64,000 bases of DNA from JAMLHH01 sp037189845. GTDB lineage: Bacteria > Bacteroidota > Bacteroidia > Chitinophagales > JADIYW01. A model generated the notes under the pieces. The model was not told the origin of the DNA, made no database searches, and saw only the letters and a list, made by a program, of their open reading frames with translations. Each line of letters starts with the position of its first letter. Position 1 is the stretch's first letter. The translations under genes and the position numbers were made by a program. Positions 44,613 to 52,645 of this stretch are shown piece after piece. The DNA is taken from NCBI GenBank assembly GCA_037189845.1, contig JBBCIS010000003.1:620001-684000 (forward strand), written 5' to 3'.

Positions 44613-45920
44613 ATGGCGCAACAGAAAATGAGCAACTACAGGTGGACAATCAGCGCATTGGTCTTTTTTGCTACTTCAATCAATTATTTAGACAGGGCAA
44701 TCATCAGCCTTTTGAAATCCGATTTGGAGCAAATCTATCATTGGAGCGAATCTGATTATTCCAATATAGTCATTTCATTTCAATTGGCTTACGCCATAGG
44801 ATTATTATTTGTAGGACGATTTATCGATAAAATAGGCACTAAAATCGGCTATGCCATTTCGGTAGCTACATGGAGTTTAGCATCTATTGGTCATGCTTTT
44901 GCTAGTTCTATTTTTGGTTTTGGTGTAGCTAGGGCATTTTTGGGGATCACCGAAGCGGGAAATTTCCCATCAGCCATCAAGACTGTTGCAGAATGGTTTC
45001 CCAAGAAAGAACGGGCCTTGGCTACAGGTATTTTTAATTCAGGTGCAAACATTGGCGCAATTCTGGCGCCACTCACCGTTCCTATTATTGCCAGAGATTT
45101 TGGTTGGCAATGGGCATTTGTAATCACAGGATTACTTGGGTTTGTTTGGCTAATTTTTTGGTTGATTCTCTATGAAATTCCTGCTCGTCATGCTAAAATC
45201 AACAAGTTAGAATTCGACTACATTCACAGTGATGTAGAAAAAACGAAAACTCCAGAAGAAGAGGAAAAGACCAAGGTTTCATGGATGAAACTCTTAGGCT
45301 TCAAACAAACCTGGGCATTTGTGGTGGGCAAATTTTTGACCGATCCGGTGTGGTGGTTCTACCTGTTTTGGCTACCTGCTTTTTTGCAGGCAGAGTACGG
45401 ATTAGTAGGAACTGCAGTTTCTCTGCCTATAGTTTTGGTGTATTCTATGTCCACTTTTGGGAGCATTTTTGGCGGATGGCTACCGCTTTTCTTCATTAAG
45501 AGAGGTTGGATGGTCTTCAAAGCCCGAAAAACAGCCCTGCTCTTTTTTGCAATATTTGCCTTGCCAGTTGTGTTTGCACAGCTTTTAGGAGGTATTAATA
45601 TGTGGTTGGCTGTCATTATAATCGGTATTGCAGCGGCGGGGCATCAGGCTTGGAGTGCTAATATCTTCACCACCGTTTCAGATATGTTCCCTAAAAACAC
45701 AGTGGGTTCGGTGACAGGTATTGGTGGAATGGCAGGCGCAATGGGCGGACTGCTTTTCTCTAAGTTTGCCGGAAAACTTTTCGACTATTACAAAGCACTC
45801 GGTGAAATTGAAACTGGCTACTACATCATATTCATTATCTGCGGATTAGCTTATCTAACAGCTTGGCTCATTATTCATCTGCTTGTACCCAGGATGAAAC
45901 CAATTGATAATATAAAATAA
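44613..45920 (+). CDS. Hexuronate-type MFS transporter (ExuT-like)
   Basis: Inner membrane transporter of 435 residues with ~12 membrane segments in two halves (NYLDRAIISLLKSDL between TM1 and TM2, FVGRFIDKIGTKIGY loop, and GSVTGIGGMAGAMGGLLFSK in the second half). It belongs to the anion:cation symporter family that includes ExuT and GarP. Downstream of kduDI it should bring in galacturonate, glucuronate or unsaturated uronates. The start chosen is the ATG of MAQQKMSNYRW. Last gene of the cassette; ends 126 bp before the intact iscA. Confidence 0.88.
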   Translation: MAQQKMSNYRWTISALVFFATSINYLDRAIISLLKSDLEQIYHWSESDYSNIVISFQLAYAIGLLFVGRFIDKIGTKIGYAISVATWSLASIGHAFASSIFGFGVARAFLGITEAGNFPSAIKTVAEWFPKKERALATGIFNSGANIGAILAPLTVPIIARDFGWQWAFVITGLLGFVWLIFWLILYEIPARHAKINKLEFDYIHSDVEKTKTPEEEEKTKVSWMKLLGFKQTWAFVVGKFLTDPVWWFYLFWLPAFLQAEYGLVGTAVSLPIVLVYSMSTFGSIFGGWLPLFFIKRGWMVFKARKTALLFFAIFALPVVFAQLLGGINMWLAVIIIGIAAAGHQAWSANIFTTVSDMFPKNTVGSVTGIGGMAGAMGGLLFSKFAGKLFDYYKALGEIETGYYIIFIICGLAYLTAWLIIHLLVPRMKPIDNIK

Positions 45921-46046
45921 ACGCCGGACGCTAAGTATCACTTTTAAAATAACTAACTGGGTTGAAAATAAATCACCAAGTTGATGCAGATAATGCTCAT
46001 CTAAATACTGTTATAATTAGAGATAAAGCTGTAGAATTAGATTCCA

Positions 46047-46373
46047 CTACAAGCTAAAACTCTCTCCACAACTACAGGTACGGGAAGCATTGGGGTTATC
46101 AAAGTAAAACCCTTTACCATTAAGCCCTTCGGAAAAATCCAGGGTAGTACCCAAAAGATATAATAAACTCTTAGGATCAACGACAATCTTCATTCCTTTG
46201 TCTTCAAAGATCTCATCACCTTTTTTGAGCTCATTGTCAAAATTCATATTGTACGACAAACCGGAACAACCTCCACTGGTAATAGAAACACGTATAAAAT
46301 GCTCTGGTGTCAGGTGATCCTGCACCCAGATTTCTTCTACTCTTGCTTTTGCTTTATCGCTGATGAATATCAT
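46047..46373 (-). CDS. Iron-sulfur cluster carrier, HesB/IscA/ErpA family (intact copy)
   Basis: A-type carrier of 108 residues that binds and transfers Fe-S clusters. The three ligand cysteines are C36 in GGCSGLS and C100/C102 in TCSCGES. The ATG at 46373 is supported by a -7 element 4 nt upstream. It is the functional partner of the start-less copy at 42244. Whether to call it IscA, ErpA or SufA cannot be decided from length and motifs alone. Between the cassette and the tRNA-Asn gene. Confidence 0.93.
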   Translation of the reverse strand: MIFISDKAKARVEEIWVQDHLTPEHFIRVSITSGGCSGLSYNMNFDNELKKGDEIFEDKGMKIVVDPKSLLYLLGTTLDFSEGLNGKGFYFDNPNASRTCSCGESFSL

Positions 46374-46377
46374 ACTA

Positions 46378-46385
46378 CAAAGTTA
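46378..46385 (-). promoter_or_regulatory. -7 element of the intact iscA (leaderless)
   Basis: Minus strand TAACTTTG, then 4 nt (TAGT), then ATG. In the left copy the TTTG of this box and the ATG are removed together by the 12-bp deletion. Confidence 0.55.
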
Positions 46386-46486
46386 GTGGTTTATCAGATA
46401 GACTTATGTGAAAATTAGTGAATTATCACTGGAAGTCAATAATGTAATATTAGAAATGCCTTTTCTGATTTTTTGTTCAAAATAAA

Positions 46487-46512
46487 AAAGGCAGACTTTT
46501 CAGTCTGCCTTT
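46487..46512 (-). terminator. Terminator of tRNA-Asn
   Basis: Perfect 11-bp stem (46502-46512 with 46487-46497) with a GAAA tetraloop on the minus strand, immediately after the tRNA 3' end and followed by a T-rich run. Confidence 0.85.
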
Positions 46513-46513
46513 G

Positions 46514-46587
46514 CTCCCCCTGCTGGACTTGAACCAGCGACCCTCTGATTAACAGTCAGATGCTCTAACCGACTGAGCTAAGGAGGA
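46514..46587 (-). tRNA. tRNA-Asn (anticodon GTT)
   Basis: A 74-nt cloverleaf on the minus strand. The acceptor stem TCCTCCT pairs with AGGGGGA (one G-T wobble), the D arm begins TAGCTCAGTCGG, the anticodon loop is CTGTTAA within TCTGA/TCAGA, and the T arm has GGTTCAAGTCC. Discriminator G; the CCA is not encoded. Preceded by a near-perfect promoter and followed by a terminator, so it is a single-gene unit. Confidence 0.97.
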
Positions 46588-46606
46588 ATGCTTTAAAAAG
46601 CGAATG

Positions 46607-46638
46607 CAAATGTAGAAGATTGGAATTAATTATGCAAA
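46607..46638 (-). promoter_or_regulatory. Promoter of tRNA-Asn
   Basis: On the minus strand TTTG (46638-46635), 20-bp spacer, TACATTTG (46614-46607); all fixed positions of the Bacteroidota consensus are met. The element ends 19 nt before the mature 5' end of the tRNA. Confidence 0.8.
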
Positions 46639-46660
46639 TTTGTAACCGAAAAATTATAGA

Positions 46661-47584
46661 ATGAGTTTACTAGTAATAGGCACAGTAGCCTTTGATGCCA
46701 TTGAGACACCTTTTGATAAAGTAGATAAGATCACCGGCGGTTCCGGTAACTATATATGTCATTCTGCTTCTTACTTCGTCAATGATATGAACCTGGTAGC
46801 AGTTGTAGGTGATGATTTTGATCAGAATGAATTGAATTTTTTATCTTCCAAAGGTGTAAATCTGGACGGTCTGCAAGTGAAAAAAGGTGAAAAATCATTT
46901 TTTTGGGCAGGCAGATACCACCTGAATATGAATTCCCGGGATACGTTGGCAACAGATCTGAATGTTTTAGCTGATTTTGATCCTGTGCTTCCTGATAGCT
47001 ACAAAAAACCGGAAATGCTGATTCTGGGCAATATAGATCCGAATCTTCAAATCAAGGTCATCGAGCAGCTCGAAGAACGCCCGAAGCTCATCGCCATGGA
47101 TACGATGAATTTCTGGATGGACATCACTCCGGAGGCTTTGGACAGAGTATTGGGAATGGTCGATTTACTGATTGTAAACGATGAAGAAGCCCGTCAGCTG
47201 AGTGGAGTAAGCTCATTGGTGAAAGCGGCTGCTATCATCAGAGCTAAGGGCCCAAAATATCTGATCATCAAAAAAGGCGAGCACGGCGCATTATTGTTCC
47301 ACGGTGACAGGGTGTTCTTCGCTCCTGCCCTTCCTTTGGAAGAAGTATTTGATCCGACCGGTGCCGGAGATACTTTTGCCGGTGGATTTATCGGCCATCT
47401 GGCACGTACTAAAGATCTCTCTTTTGAGAATATGAAACGTGGTGTGATCTTCGGTTCAGCGATGGCTTCTTTCTGTGTAGAGCAGTTTGGCCCCAACAGA
47501 TTGAAAACTCTGACAAAAGAGGAACTGGATGCCAGAGTTCAGGTATTTATCAACCTGGTGGATTTCGATATTATTCTGAAATAG
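46661..47584 (+). CDS. PfkB-family carbohydrate kinase
   Basis: Ribokinase-like sugar or nucleoside kinase of 307 residues. It starts MSLLVIGTVAFDAIETPF, has the GGSGNYICHSASYF motif near residue 27 and the C-terminal signature DPTGAGDTFAGGFIGHL (catalytic aspartate in GAGD). Substrate cannot be predicted; it sits near the uronate cassette but outside the repeats, and its sequence style matches the surrounding core genes, so a KDG kinase role is only a possibility. Terminator follows. Confidence 0.9.
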   Translation: MSLLVIGTVAFDAIETPFDKVDKITGGSGNYICHSASYFVNDMNLVAVVGDDFDQNELNFLSSKGVNLDGLQVKKGEKSFFWAGRYHLNMNSRDTLATDLNVLADFDPVLPDSYKKPEMLILGNIDPNLQIKVIEQLEERPKLIAMDTMNFWMDITPEALDRVLGMVDLLIVNDEEARQLSGVSSLVKAAAIIRAKGPKYLIIKKGEHGALLFHGDRVFFAPALPLEEVFDPTGAGDTFAGGFIGHLARTKDLSFENMKRGVIFGSAMASFCVEQFGPNRLKTLTKEELDARVQVFINLVDFDIILK

Positions 47585-47602
47585 CTTAAACAGATTCAAA
47601 AT

Positions 47603-47646
47603 AAAAGAGCGAAGAGAAATAATATTCTCTCCGCTCTTTTTGTTTT
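47603..47646 (+). terminator. Terminator after the PfkB kinase
   Basis: Arms 47603-47618 and 47625-47640 pair over 16 bp with one mismatch, loop of 6 nt. T-runs flank the hairpin on both outer sides, so it may also end the convergent surface-protein gene. Confidence 0.8.
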
Positions 47647-47691
47647 AAGTCTATGAAAAAGACTCTCTCGATTAAACGTATTTATCTCCTT

Positions 47692-50205
47692 CTATCTGTT
47701 TCTTGATGCAACTACACATTTAGCTCTCATCAGATCTTTGTTTCCATCCAGATCAAAAACTTCTAAAACAATGATGTAAATACCAACTCTTGCTTTTTTG
47801 TCCTGATCATCCAGACCATTCCATGTAAAAAATCCTTCCTGCGCCAAAGTTTGTTGTGTAAAAAGCTTCCTTACGGGAATACCTTCTAATGTATACACAC
47901 TGGCAGCTCCTACATATCCTGTTTTGTCCAGCTGAAAACTGACTCCCAAAACATCATCTATGCCGTCACTATCCGGAGAAAAAACTTCCGGAGATACACT
48001 CAGATCACCTTTAGGTACAGGTTGTAAATATTGGCTGTTCTGATATCCCGGAGTAGCACCTCCGATAGATACAGCTGCGGAATTCCAATTGCTGCGCTCA
48101 CTGGTAGCAATTTTTGGATTGACTCTTTCCAGAGATACACCTTTCGTAATATCTAAAAGCTTGAAGTGCATTTTAGGGTCATAGGCAAATCTGTCCAAAA
48201 GCGTATCATCTTTTCTGTAAAGACCGACAACGCCACCATCATTAATATAGCCTGGGAATCCGCTTACGTCCACAAAAGGACCCGCACCAGGGGTAGTATA
48301 TTGCCCCCTGATACTTTCTCCTTTTGCAGATAAGACAGTATAGTCTCCCGGGAAAATAATTCTTCTGTAGTTTTCCAGCTTGGTTGTTGTGATTTTGCTC
48401 CCCGCTGCATCTTCTCGGGTGAGCACCATATCGGACAGAGATATTAATTTATCACTGATATTGAGGATTTCTACAAAATCTTCTCCACCGGTCTTCGGAT
48501 CATACATCAATTCGTTGATGACGATATCGCCCTGCTCTACTAAAACAGGAACACCAAATTTCAATGTAGCAGGTTCCATCGCTATACCACTACAGTCATA
48601 AAATCCTCTGATTGAAAGATCATAAACAATACCTTCCGGAATGACATCCTGGAATGCAATTTCAATACGGTCTGCCCCCGGCAATATAGGAGTAATAGCA
48701 TTAATACTTAAATCCGGTGTTGTAGTAATCTGAATATCATTCAGCATACTGAGGTTGAACTTTCCTGAAAAAATTACCTGAATGACATTATTGGACAGAT
48801 ATTCTACTGCTGCGGGTTTTAACGCTACCGGAGCATTGATTGTTCCATTCACAGAGTTGACCGCACCCGGAGTTCCGCCTTTTGCATCGACTGATTCTTT
48901 CCAGTTTTCTCTGCCGGCACAAGGTTGTGTGACATCTACCATTTCCAGCGACCAACCTCCTTCTTTCTTGGAGCTGGTAGCATACCATGCATCGCTAAAT
49001 GTAATCTGATAAATGAGCTCCCCGTTTGAATTTTTTATAGACAAATCGGCTCCACTGTTTGTCAAAGCCGGAAAACCTGTCAATCCGATCACTTTGGGAG
49101 CAGAAGAAAATGAACCAACAGCAGCGACCGGCACGACTACTGCATATTCACCTGAAGCTAATTGCCCTTCTGTAAAAGTGCCTGTTCTCGTTCCGGCAGT
49201 GAAAGACAATCCTTTCAGGTCAATAGCTTTGGAGCTTCTGTTATAGATTTCGATATATTCTTCTTCAGGCAATTTTACTACAGGAGTAGGATCTGCCATG
49301 ATTTCTGTGATAATGAGGTCATTGTATGCTGCAGATTCTCCCAGAAAAATATTCAGTGTCGTTTCTGCCATATTATTCCCTTCACAGTCACTGATGCCGA
49401 ATATTTTAAGCTGGTACATCACTCCAGCGCTGATTCTTCCATCCAGATTCAGTCTTGCTACTTTTCTGTCAGAATCGAATGTCACAGATTGTACAATTAC
49501 TTCCGGAGAAAACTCATAAAGATTAGGATTCTCTGCAGTGATGATATCTACCGCTTCCGAAAAGGTAATAGTTACAATATCTTCTGCAGTTAAAGTATGA
49601 GATAAAACAGAAGGTGCAGTAACATCAGGTGTATTGTTCAGGACACTGTTTGCTGTTCCCGGAGTTCCTCCGGAGGCATTATTGGAAGCTACCCAGTTGG
49701 CAGAACCGGAGCAGGATAAAGCCGGGTTAATTAGTTCCAGCGTATAACCACCGTTTTTCTTTACCGCGTCACCATACCAAGAATCCCTGTAATAAACAGC
49801 ATCAATCAGCTCTCCTGCCGCATTTCTGATAATGACACTATCAGCGTCATTGTTTAAAGAAGGCAATGTAGATGCAATAATGACCTGACCATAAGGAGTA
49901 AAGAGACCTGCATCCGCTGATTTGCAGATGATGGCATATGCTCCCGGAGCTAAAGTAGCACTGGGGAATGTCCCTCTGGAAGTGGAAGCATCCTTGATTG
50001 TCCAGCCGGTAAGGTCAAGCGTTTTATTGGATCTGTTAAAGATTTCTACAAATTCCCTTTCGGGTAAGCCTATCACAGGAGATGGATCTGCCATGATCTC
50101 ATTAATGACTACATCCCTGTACTCAGCAGTCTGGGCTTGTGCGGGAAGCATCATTTTGACACAAAGTGTACAAAATATGGTAATAAATCTGATAGTCTTT
50201 TGCAT
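47692..50205 (-). CDS. Lamin-tail-domain surface protein
   Basis: Exported protein of 837 residues. Signal sequence MQKTIRFITIFCTLCVKMMLPAQAQ from the ATG at 50205. Three lamin-tail (LTD) domains, each beginning (D)VVINEIMADPSP-, LIITEIMADPTP- or IVINELMYDPK-like motifs, alternate with bacterial Ig-like domains (APSVLSHTLTAEDIVTITFSEAV). The C terminus (SPEVFSPDSDGIDD...GFFTWNGLDDQDKKARVGIYIIVLE) is a FlgD/gliding-type Ig domain that probably acts in type IX export. LTD proteins are often linked with nucleases or calcium-binding surface proteins; no catalytic domain is seen. Divergent from asd. Confidence 0.87.
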   Translation of the reverse strand: MQKTIRFITIFCTLCVKMMLPAQAQTAEYRDVVINEIMADPSPVIGLPEREFVEIFNRSNKTLDLTGWTIKDASTSRGTFPSATLAPGAYAIICKSADAGLFTPYGQVIIASTLPSLNNDADSVIIRNAAGELIDAVYYRDSWYGDAVKKNGGYTLELINPALSCSGSANWVASNNASGGTPGTANSVLNNTPDVTAPSVLSHTLTAEDIVTITFSEAVDIITAENPNLYEFSPEVIVQSVTFDSDRKVARLNLDGRISAGVMYQLKIFGISDCEGNNMAETTLNIFLGESAAYNDLIITEIMADPTPVVKLPEEEYIEIYNRSSKAIDLKGLSFTAGTRTGTFTEGQLASGEYAVVVPVAAVGSFSSAPKVIGLTGFPALTNSGADLSIKNSNGELIYQITFSDAWYATSSKKEGGWSLEMVDVTQPCAGRENWKESVDAKGGTPGAVNSVNGTINAPVALKPAAVEYLSNNVIQVIFSGKFNLSMLNDIQITTTPDLSINAITPILPGADRIEIAFQDVIPEGIVYDLSIRGFYDCSGIAMEPATLKFGVPVLVEQGDIVINELMYDPKTGGEDFVEILNISDKLISLSDMVLTREDAAGSKITTTKLENYRRIIFPGDYTVLSAKGESIRGQYTTPGAGPFVDVSGFPGYINDGGVVGLYRKDDTLLDRFAYDPKMHFKLLDITKGVSLERVNPKIATSERSNWNSAAVSIGGATPGYQNSQYLQPVPKGDLSVSPEVFSPDSDGIDDVLGVSFQLDKTGYVGAASVYTLEGIPVRKLFTQQTLAQEGFFTWNGLDDQDKKARVGIYIIVLEVFDLDGNKDLMRAKCVVASRNR

Positions 50206-50233
50206 TTGATGCATAAGATAAGACACGATTAGC

Positions 50234-50241
50234 TATTTTTG
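50234..50241 (+). promoter_or_regulatory. -7 element of asd
   Basis: TATTTTTG is an exact match, 17 nt before the ATG. The nearest upstream TTTG is 25 bp away, longer than usual, so only the -7 box is supported. Confidence 0.45.
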
Positions 50242-50258
50242 CACATAAATTTTAAAAA

Positions 50259-51248
50259 ATGAAAGTAGCTATTGTTGGAGCCACAGGTTTAGTAGGCGGC
50301 CAGATGCTCCAGGTCTTGACAGAGAGAAACTTCCCTGTGAGCGAATTGATTCCAGTCGCATCAGCACGTTCAGCAGGTAAGAAGATGTCTTTTCAAGGCA
50401 AAGAGTATACAGTAGTGACTCCTGAACAAGCTATAGAATTAAATCCGGATGTAGCATTGTTTTCGGCAGGTGGAAGCACTTCTCTGGAGTGGGCTCCCAA
50501 ATTTGCAAAGGCCGGTATCACTGTGATTGACAACTCTTCTGCATGGAGAATGGATCCTAATAAAAAATTGGTGGTTCCTGAAATCAATGCAGATGCCTTG
50601 ACTGCGGAAGATAAAATCATCGCTAATCCTAACTGTAGCACTATCCAGATGGTAGTGGCATTGAATCCTTTGCACAAAAAATATAAAATCAACCGTATTG
50701 TTGTTTCTACCTATCAATCCGTAACAGGAACCGGGAAAGCTGCAGTAGATCAGCTGATGAATGAGCGCAATGGCGAAGAAGGACCAATGGCTTACAAATA
50801 TAAAATTGACTTAAACGTAATTCCTCAAATCGATGTGTTCACTGAGAATGGTTACACAAAAGAGGAAATGAAAATGGTCAATGAGACGAAAAAAATCATG
50901 CGTGACGAGTCTATCAAAGTGACAGCTACTGCCATCCGTATTCCGGTGATGGGCGGTCACTCTGAATCTGTGAATGTCGAGTTCGAAAATGAATTTGATT
51001 TAGCAGAAGTTCGCCAGTTGCTGGAAGCTGCACCGGGAGTAATCGTAGTAGATGATCTGGAGAAGCAACAATATCCGATGCCGAAAGATGCACACAACCG
51101 CGATGAAGTGTTTGTAGGACGTCTTCGCAGAGATGAAACTCAGCCTAAAACATTGAATATGTGGATTGTAGCTGACAATCTTAGAAAAGGAGCAGCAACA
51201 AACACTATTCAAATCGCAGAATACTTAAAAGAAAGCGGATTGATCTAA
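50259..51248 (+). CDS. asd: Aspartate-semialdehyde dehydrogenase
   Basis: NADP-dependent enzyme at the branch point to lysine, diaminopimelate, methionine and threonine. The 329-residue product has GATGLVGGQML (residues ~7-17), catalytic C126 in NPNCSTIQMV, and the C-terminal HSESVNVEFE block with the active-site histidine. Length normal. Single gene with its own terminator. Confidence 0.96.
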   Translation: MKVAIVGATGLVGGQMLQVLTERNFPVSELIPVASARSAGKKMSFQGKEYTVVTPEQAIELNPDVALFSAGGSTSLEWAPKFAKAGITVIDNSSAWRMDPNKKLVVPEINADALTAEDKIIANPNCSTIQMVVALNPLHKKYKINRIVVSTYQSVTGTGKAAVDQLMNERNGEEGPMAYKYKIDLNVIPQIDVFTENGYTKEEMKMVNETKKIMRDESIKVTATAIRIPVMGGHSESVNVEFENEFDLAEVRQLLEAAPGVIVVDDLEKQQYPMPKDAHNRDEVFVGRLRRDETQPKTLNMWIVADNLRKGAATNTIQIAEYLKESGLI

Positions 51249-51272
51249 TTATATCCGTACAAAATATCTCAG

Positions 51273-51301
51273 GCCACATCTATTCAGGTGTGGCTTTTTT
51301 A
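51273..51301 (+). terminator. Terminator of asd
   Basis: Stem 51273-51280 with 51287-51294 (8 bp, one G-T pair), loop of 6 nt, T-run at 51295-51301. Confidence 0.8.
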
Positions 51302-51375
51302 TTCATTATATTGCAAGGCATTCACAGAATAAAGGCTTCCAGATCAGCCATGTACTCAAATATCTAATTTTCGTC

Positions 51376-52383
51376 ATGATCAGGTTTCTGTTACTTATCA
51401 CAATATGCTCATTTGCAAACAATATCTCAGGACAGATCACAAGAAAGAGAGATGTTATTTTGATGGGCAGCCGTTTTGATATCACAATAATCGCCGGGGA
51501 TTCATTATCCGCAGAAAAATATATTGACCAGGTTATTGGAGAAATCAGCAGAATAGAAGCATTGATATCTGACTGGAAACCAAATTCTCAAATCTCAGAA
51601 GTCAATAAAAATGCCGGAGTTCAACCTGTAAAGGTGGACAGAGAGGTATTCGATCTGACTCAGAGAGCACTCTTTTTTTCAAAAATTACTGATGGTGCTT
51701 TTGATATCAGCTTCGCCACAATGGATAAGATCTGGAAATTTGACGGTTCTATGGACATACTTCCGGATGCGTATACTATTCAAAAAGCTATTGAGAAAAT
51801 CGGCCACCGGAATATCATCCTGGACAGTGCTGCATCCACTATTTTTCTGAAATTACCGGGAATGAAAATCGGCTTTGGTGCTACCGGTAAAGGATATGCA
51901 GCCGACAGAGCAAGAGAGCTCATGCAATCTTTAAAAATTGACGCCGGAATTGTCAATGCATCCGGAGATCTTTCTTCCTGGGGTAGTCAGTCTGATGGCT
52001 CTCATTGGAAAATAGGTATCAATAATCCTTACAAACCACAAAAGGTAGCAGATATTTTATCCATGAAATACGGATCTGTCACCACTTCCGGAGATTACCA
52101 GAAATACATTGAAATTGATGGTAAAAGATATTCTCACATTATCAATCCGAAAACCGGAATGCCTGTAACCGGGCTAACCAGCGTAACAGTTATCGGCACA
52201 AGTGCAGAATTCGCTAATGGTTTCAGTACTTCCATTATGGTTTTGGGTCAAGAAAAAGGACTTGCTCTTCTACAGGAATATCCCGATTATGCATGTTTGC
52301 TGATCACAGACTCGGGCAAAATCATCCGGTCTAAGAATTATAGAAGAGTAAAAAATTGTTTGAAAAAAGCCAGTATCAATTAA
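51376..52383 (+). CDS. apbE: FAD:protein FMN transferase
   Basis: Periplasmic Mg-dependent enzyme that attaches FMN covalently to threonine in partners such as RnfG or NqrC. The 335-residue product has a signal sequence MIRFLLLITICSFANNISGQ, the family motifs ALISDWKPNSQISEVN, DGAFDISF, GFGATGKGYAADRA and the C-terminal SHIINPKTGMPV with YSH. No lipobox cysteine at the signal cleavage site. The target flavoprotein is not in this window. Confidence 0.93.
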   Translation: MIRFLLLITICSFANNISGQITRKRDVILMGSRFDITIIAGDSLSAEKYIDQVIGEISRIEALISDWKPNSQISEVNKNAGVQPVKVDREVFDLTQRALFFSKITDGAFDISFATMDKIWKFDGSMDILPDAYTIQKAIEKIGHRNIILDSAASTIFLKLPGMKIGFGATGKGYAADRARELMQSLKIDAGIVNASGDLSSWGSQSDGSHWKIGINNPYKPQKVADILSMKYGSVTTSGDYQKYIEIDGKRYSHIINPKTGMPVTGLTSVTVIGTSAEFANGFSTSIMVLGQEKGLALLQEYPDYACLLITDSGKIIRSKNYRRVKNCLKKASIN

Positions 52384-52410
52384 CATAACTGGCACTAACA
52401 GCAAACGATC

Positions 52411-52515
52411 TTATCTGAAAAGGAAATACAATCCAAGAGTTGCGGCAAAACCAAATACGAAAGCTGCAATGCACCAGTAAATCAATTTTCTGTTGGAACT
52501 GACGGGTTTATTCAT
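52411..52515 (-). CDS. 34-residue single-pass membrane protein
   Basis: A small reading frame too short for usual gene-calling limits. It encodes MNKPVSSNRKLIYWCIAAF followed by VFGFAATLGLYFLFR: a positively charged start and one hydrophobic helix (residues ~12-33), predicted N-in. It has its own promoter of the leaderless kind on the same strand (TTCG, 19 bp, TAACTTTG at 52520-52527, 4 nt before the ATG). Function unknown. It lies between apbE and the L,D-transpeptidase gene, on the opposite strand. Confidence 0.6.
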   Translation of the reverse strand: MNKPVSSNRKLIYWCIAAFVFGFAATLGLYFLFR

Positions 52516-52519
52516 AGCG

Positions 52520-52550
52520 CAAAGTTACATTTTTTATAGCTCTGAACGAA
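52520..52550 (-). promoter_or_regulatory. Promoter of the 34-residue membrane protein
   Basis: Minus strand: TTCG (52550-52547), 19-bp spacer, TAACTTTG (52527-52520), then CGCT and the ATG. One mismatch in the -33 box. The position implies that transcription starts at or close to the ATG. Confidence 0.55.
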
Positions 52551-52645
52551 CCTGACACTAGCAATATTGATAAGAATTCAGTAATTCATACTACACACTC
52601 GATAAGGCAAAAAATATTAATATTACAGCCTATTAATAATAGCAT

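Noticed and set aside
46514..46587. tRNA-Asn as the attachment site of the uronate cassette
   Set aside because: The tRNA 3' end faces the cassette, but no second copy of it occurs near the left junction at 42567, and no integrase is present. The flanking repeat is iscA instead.
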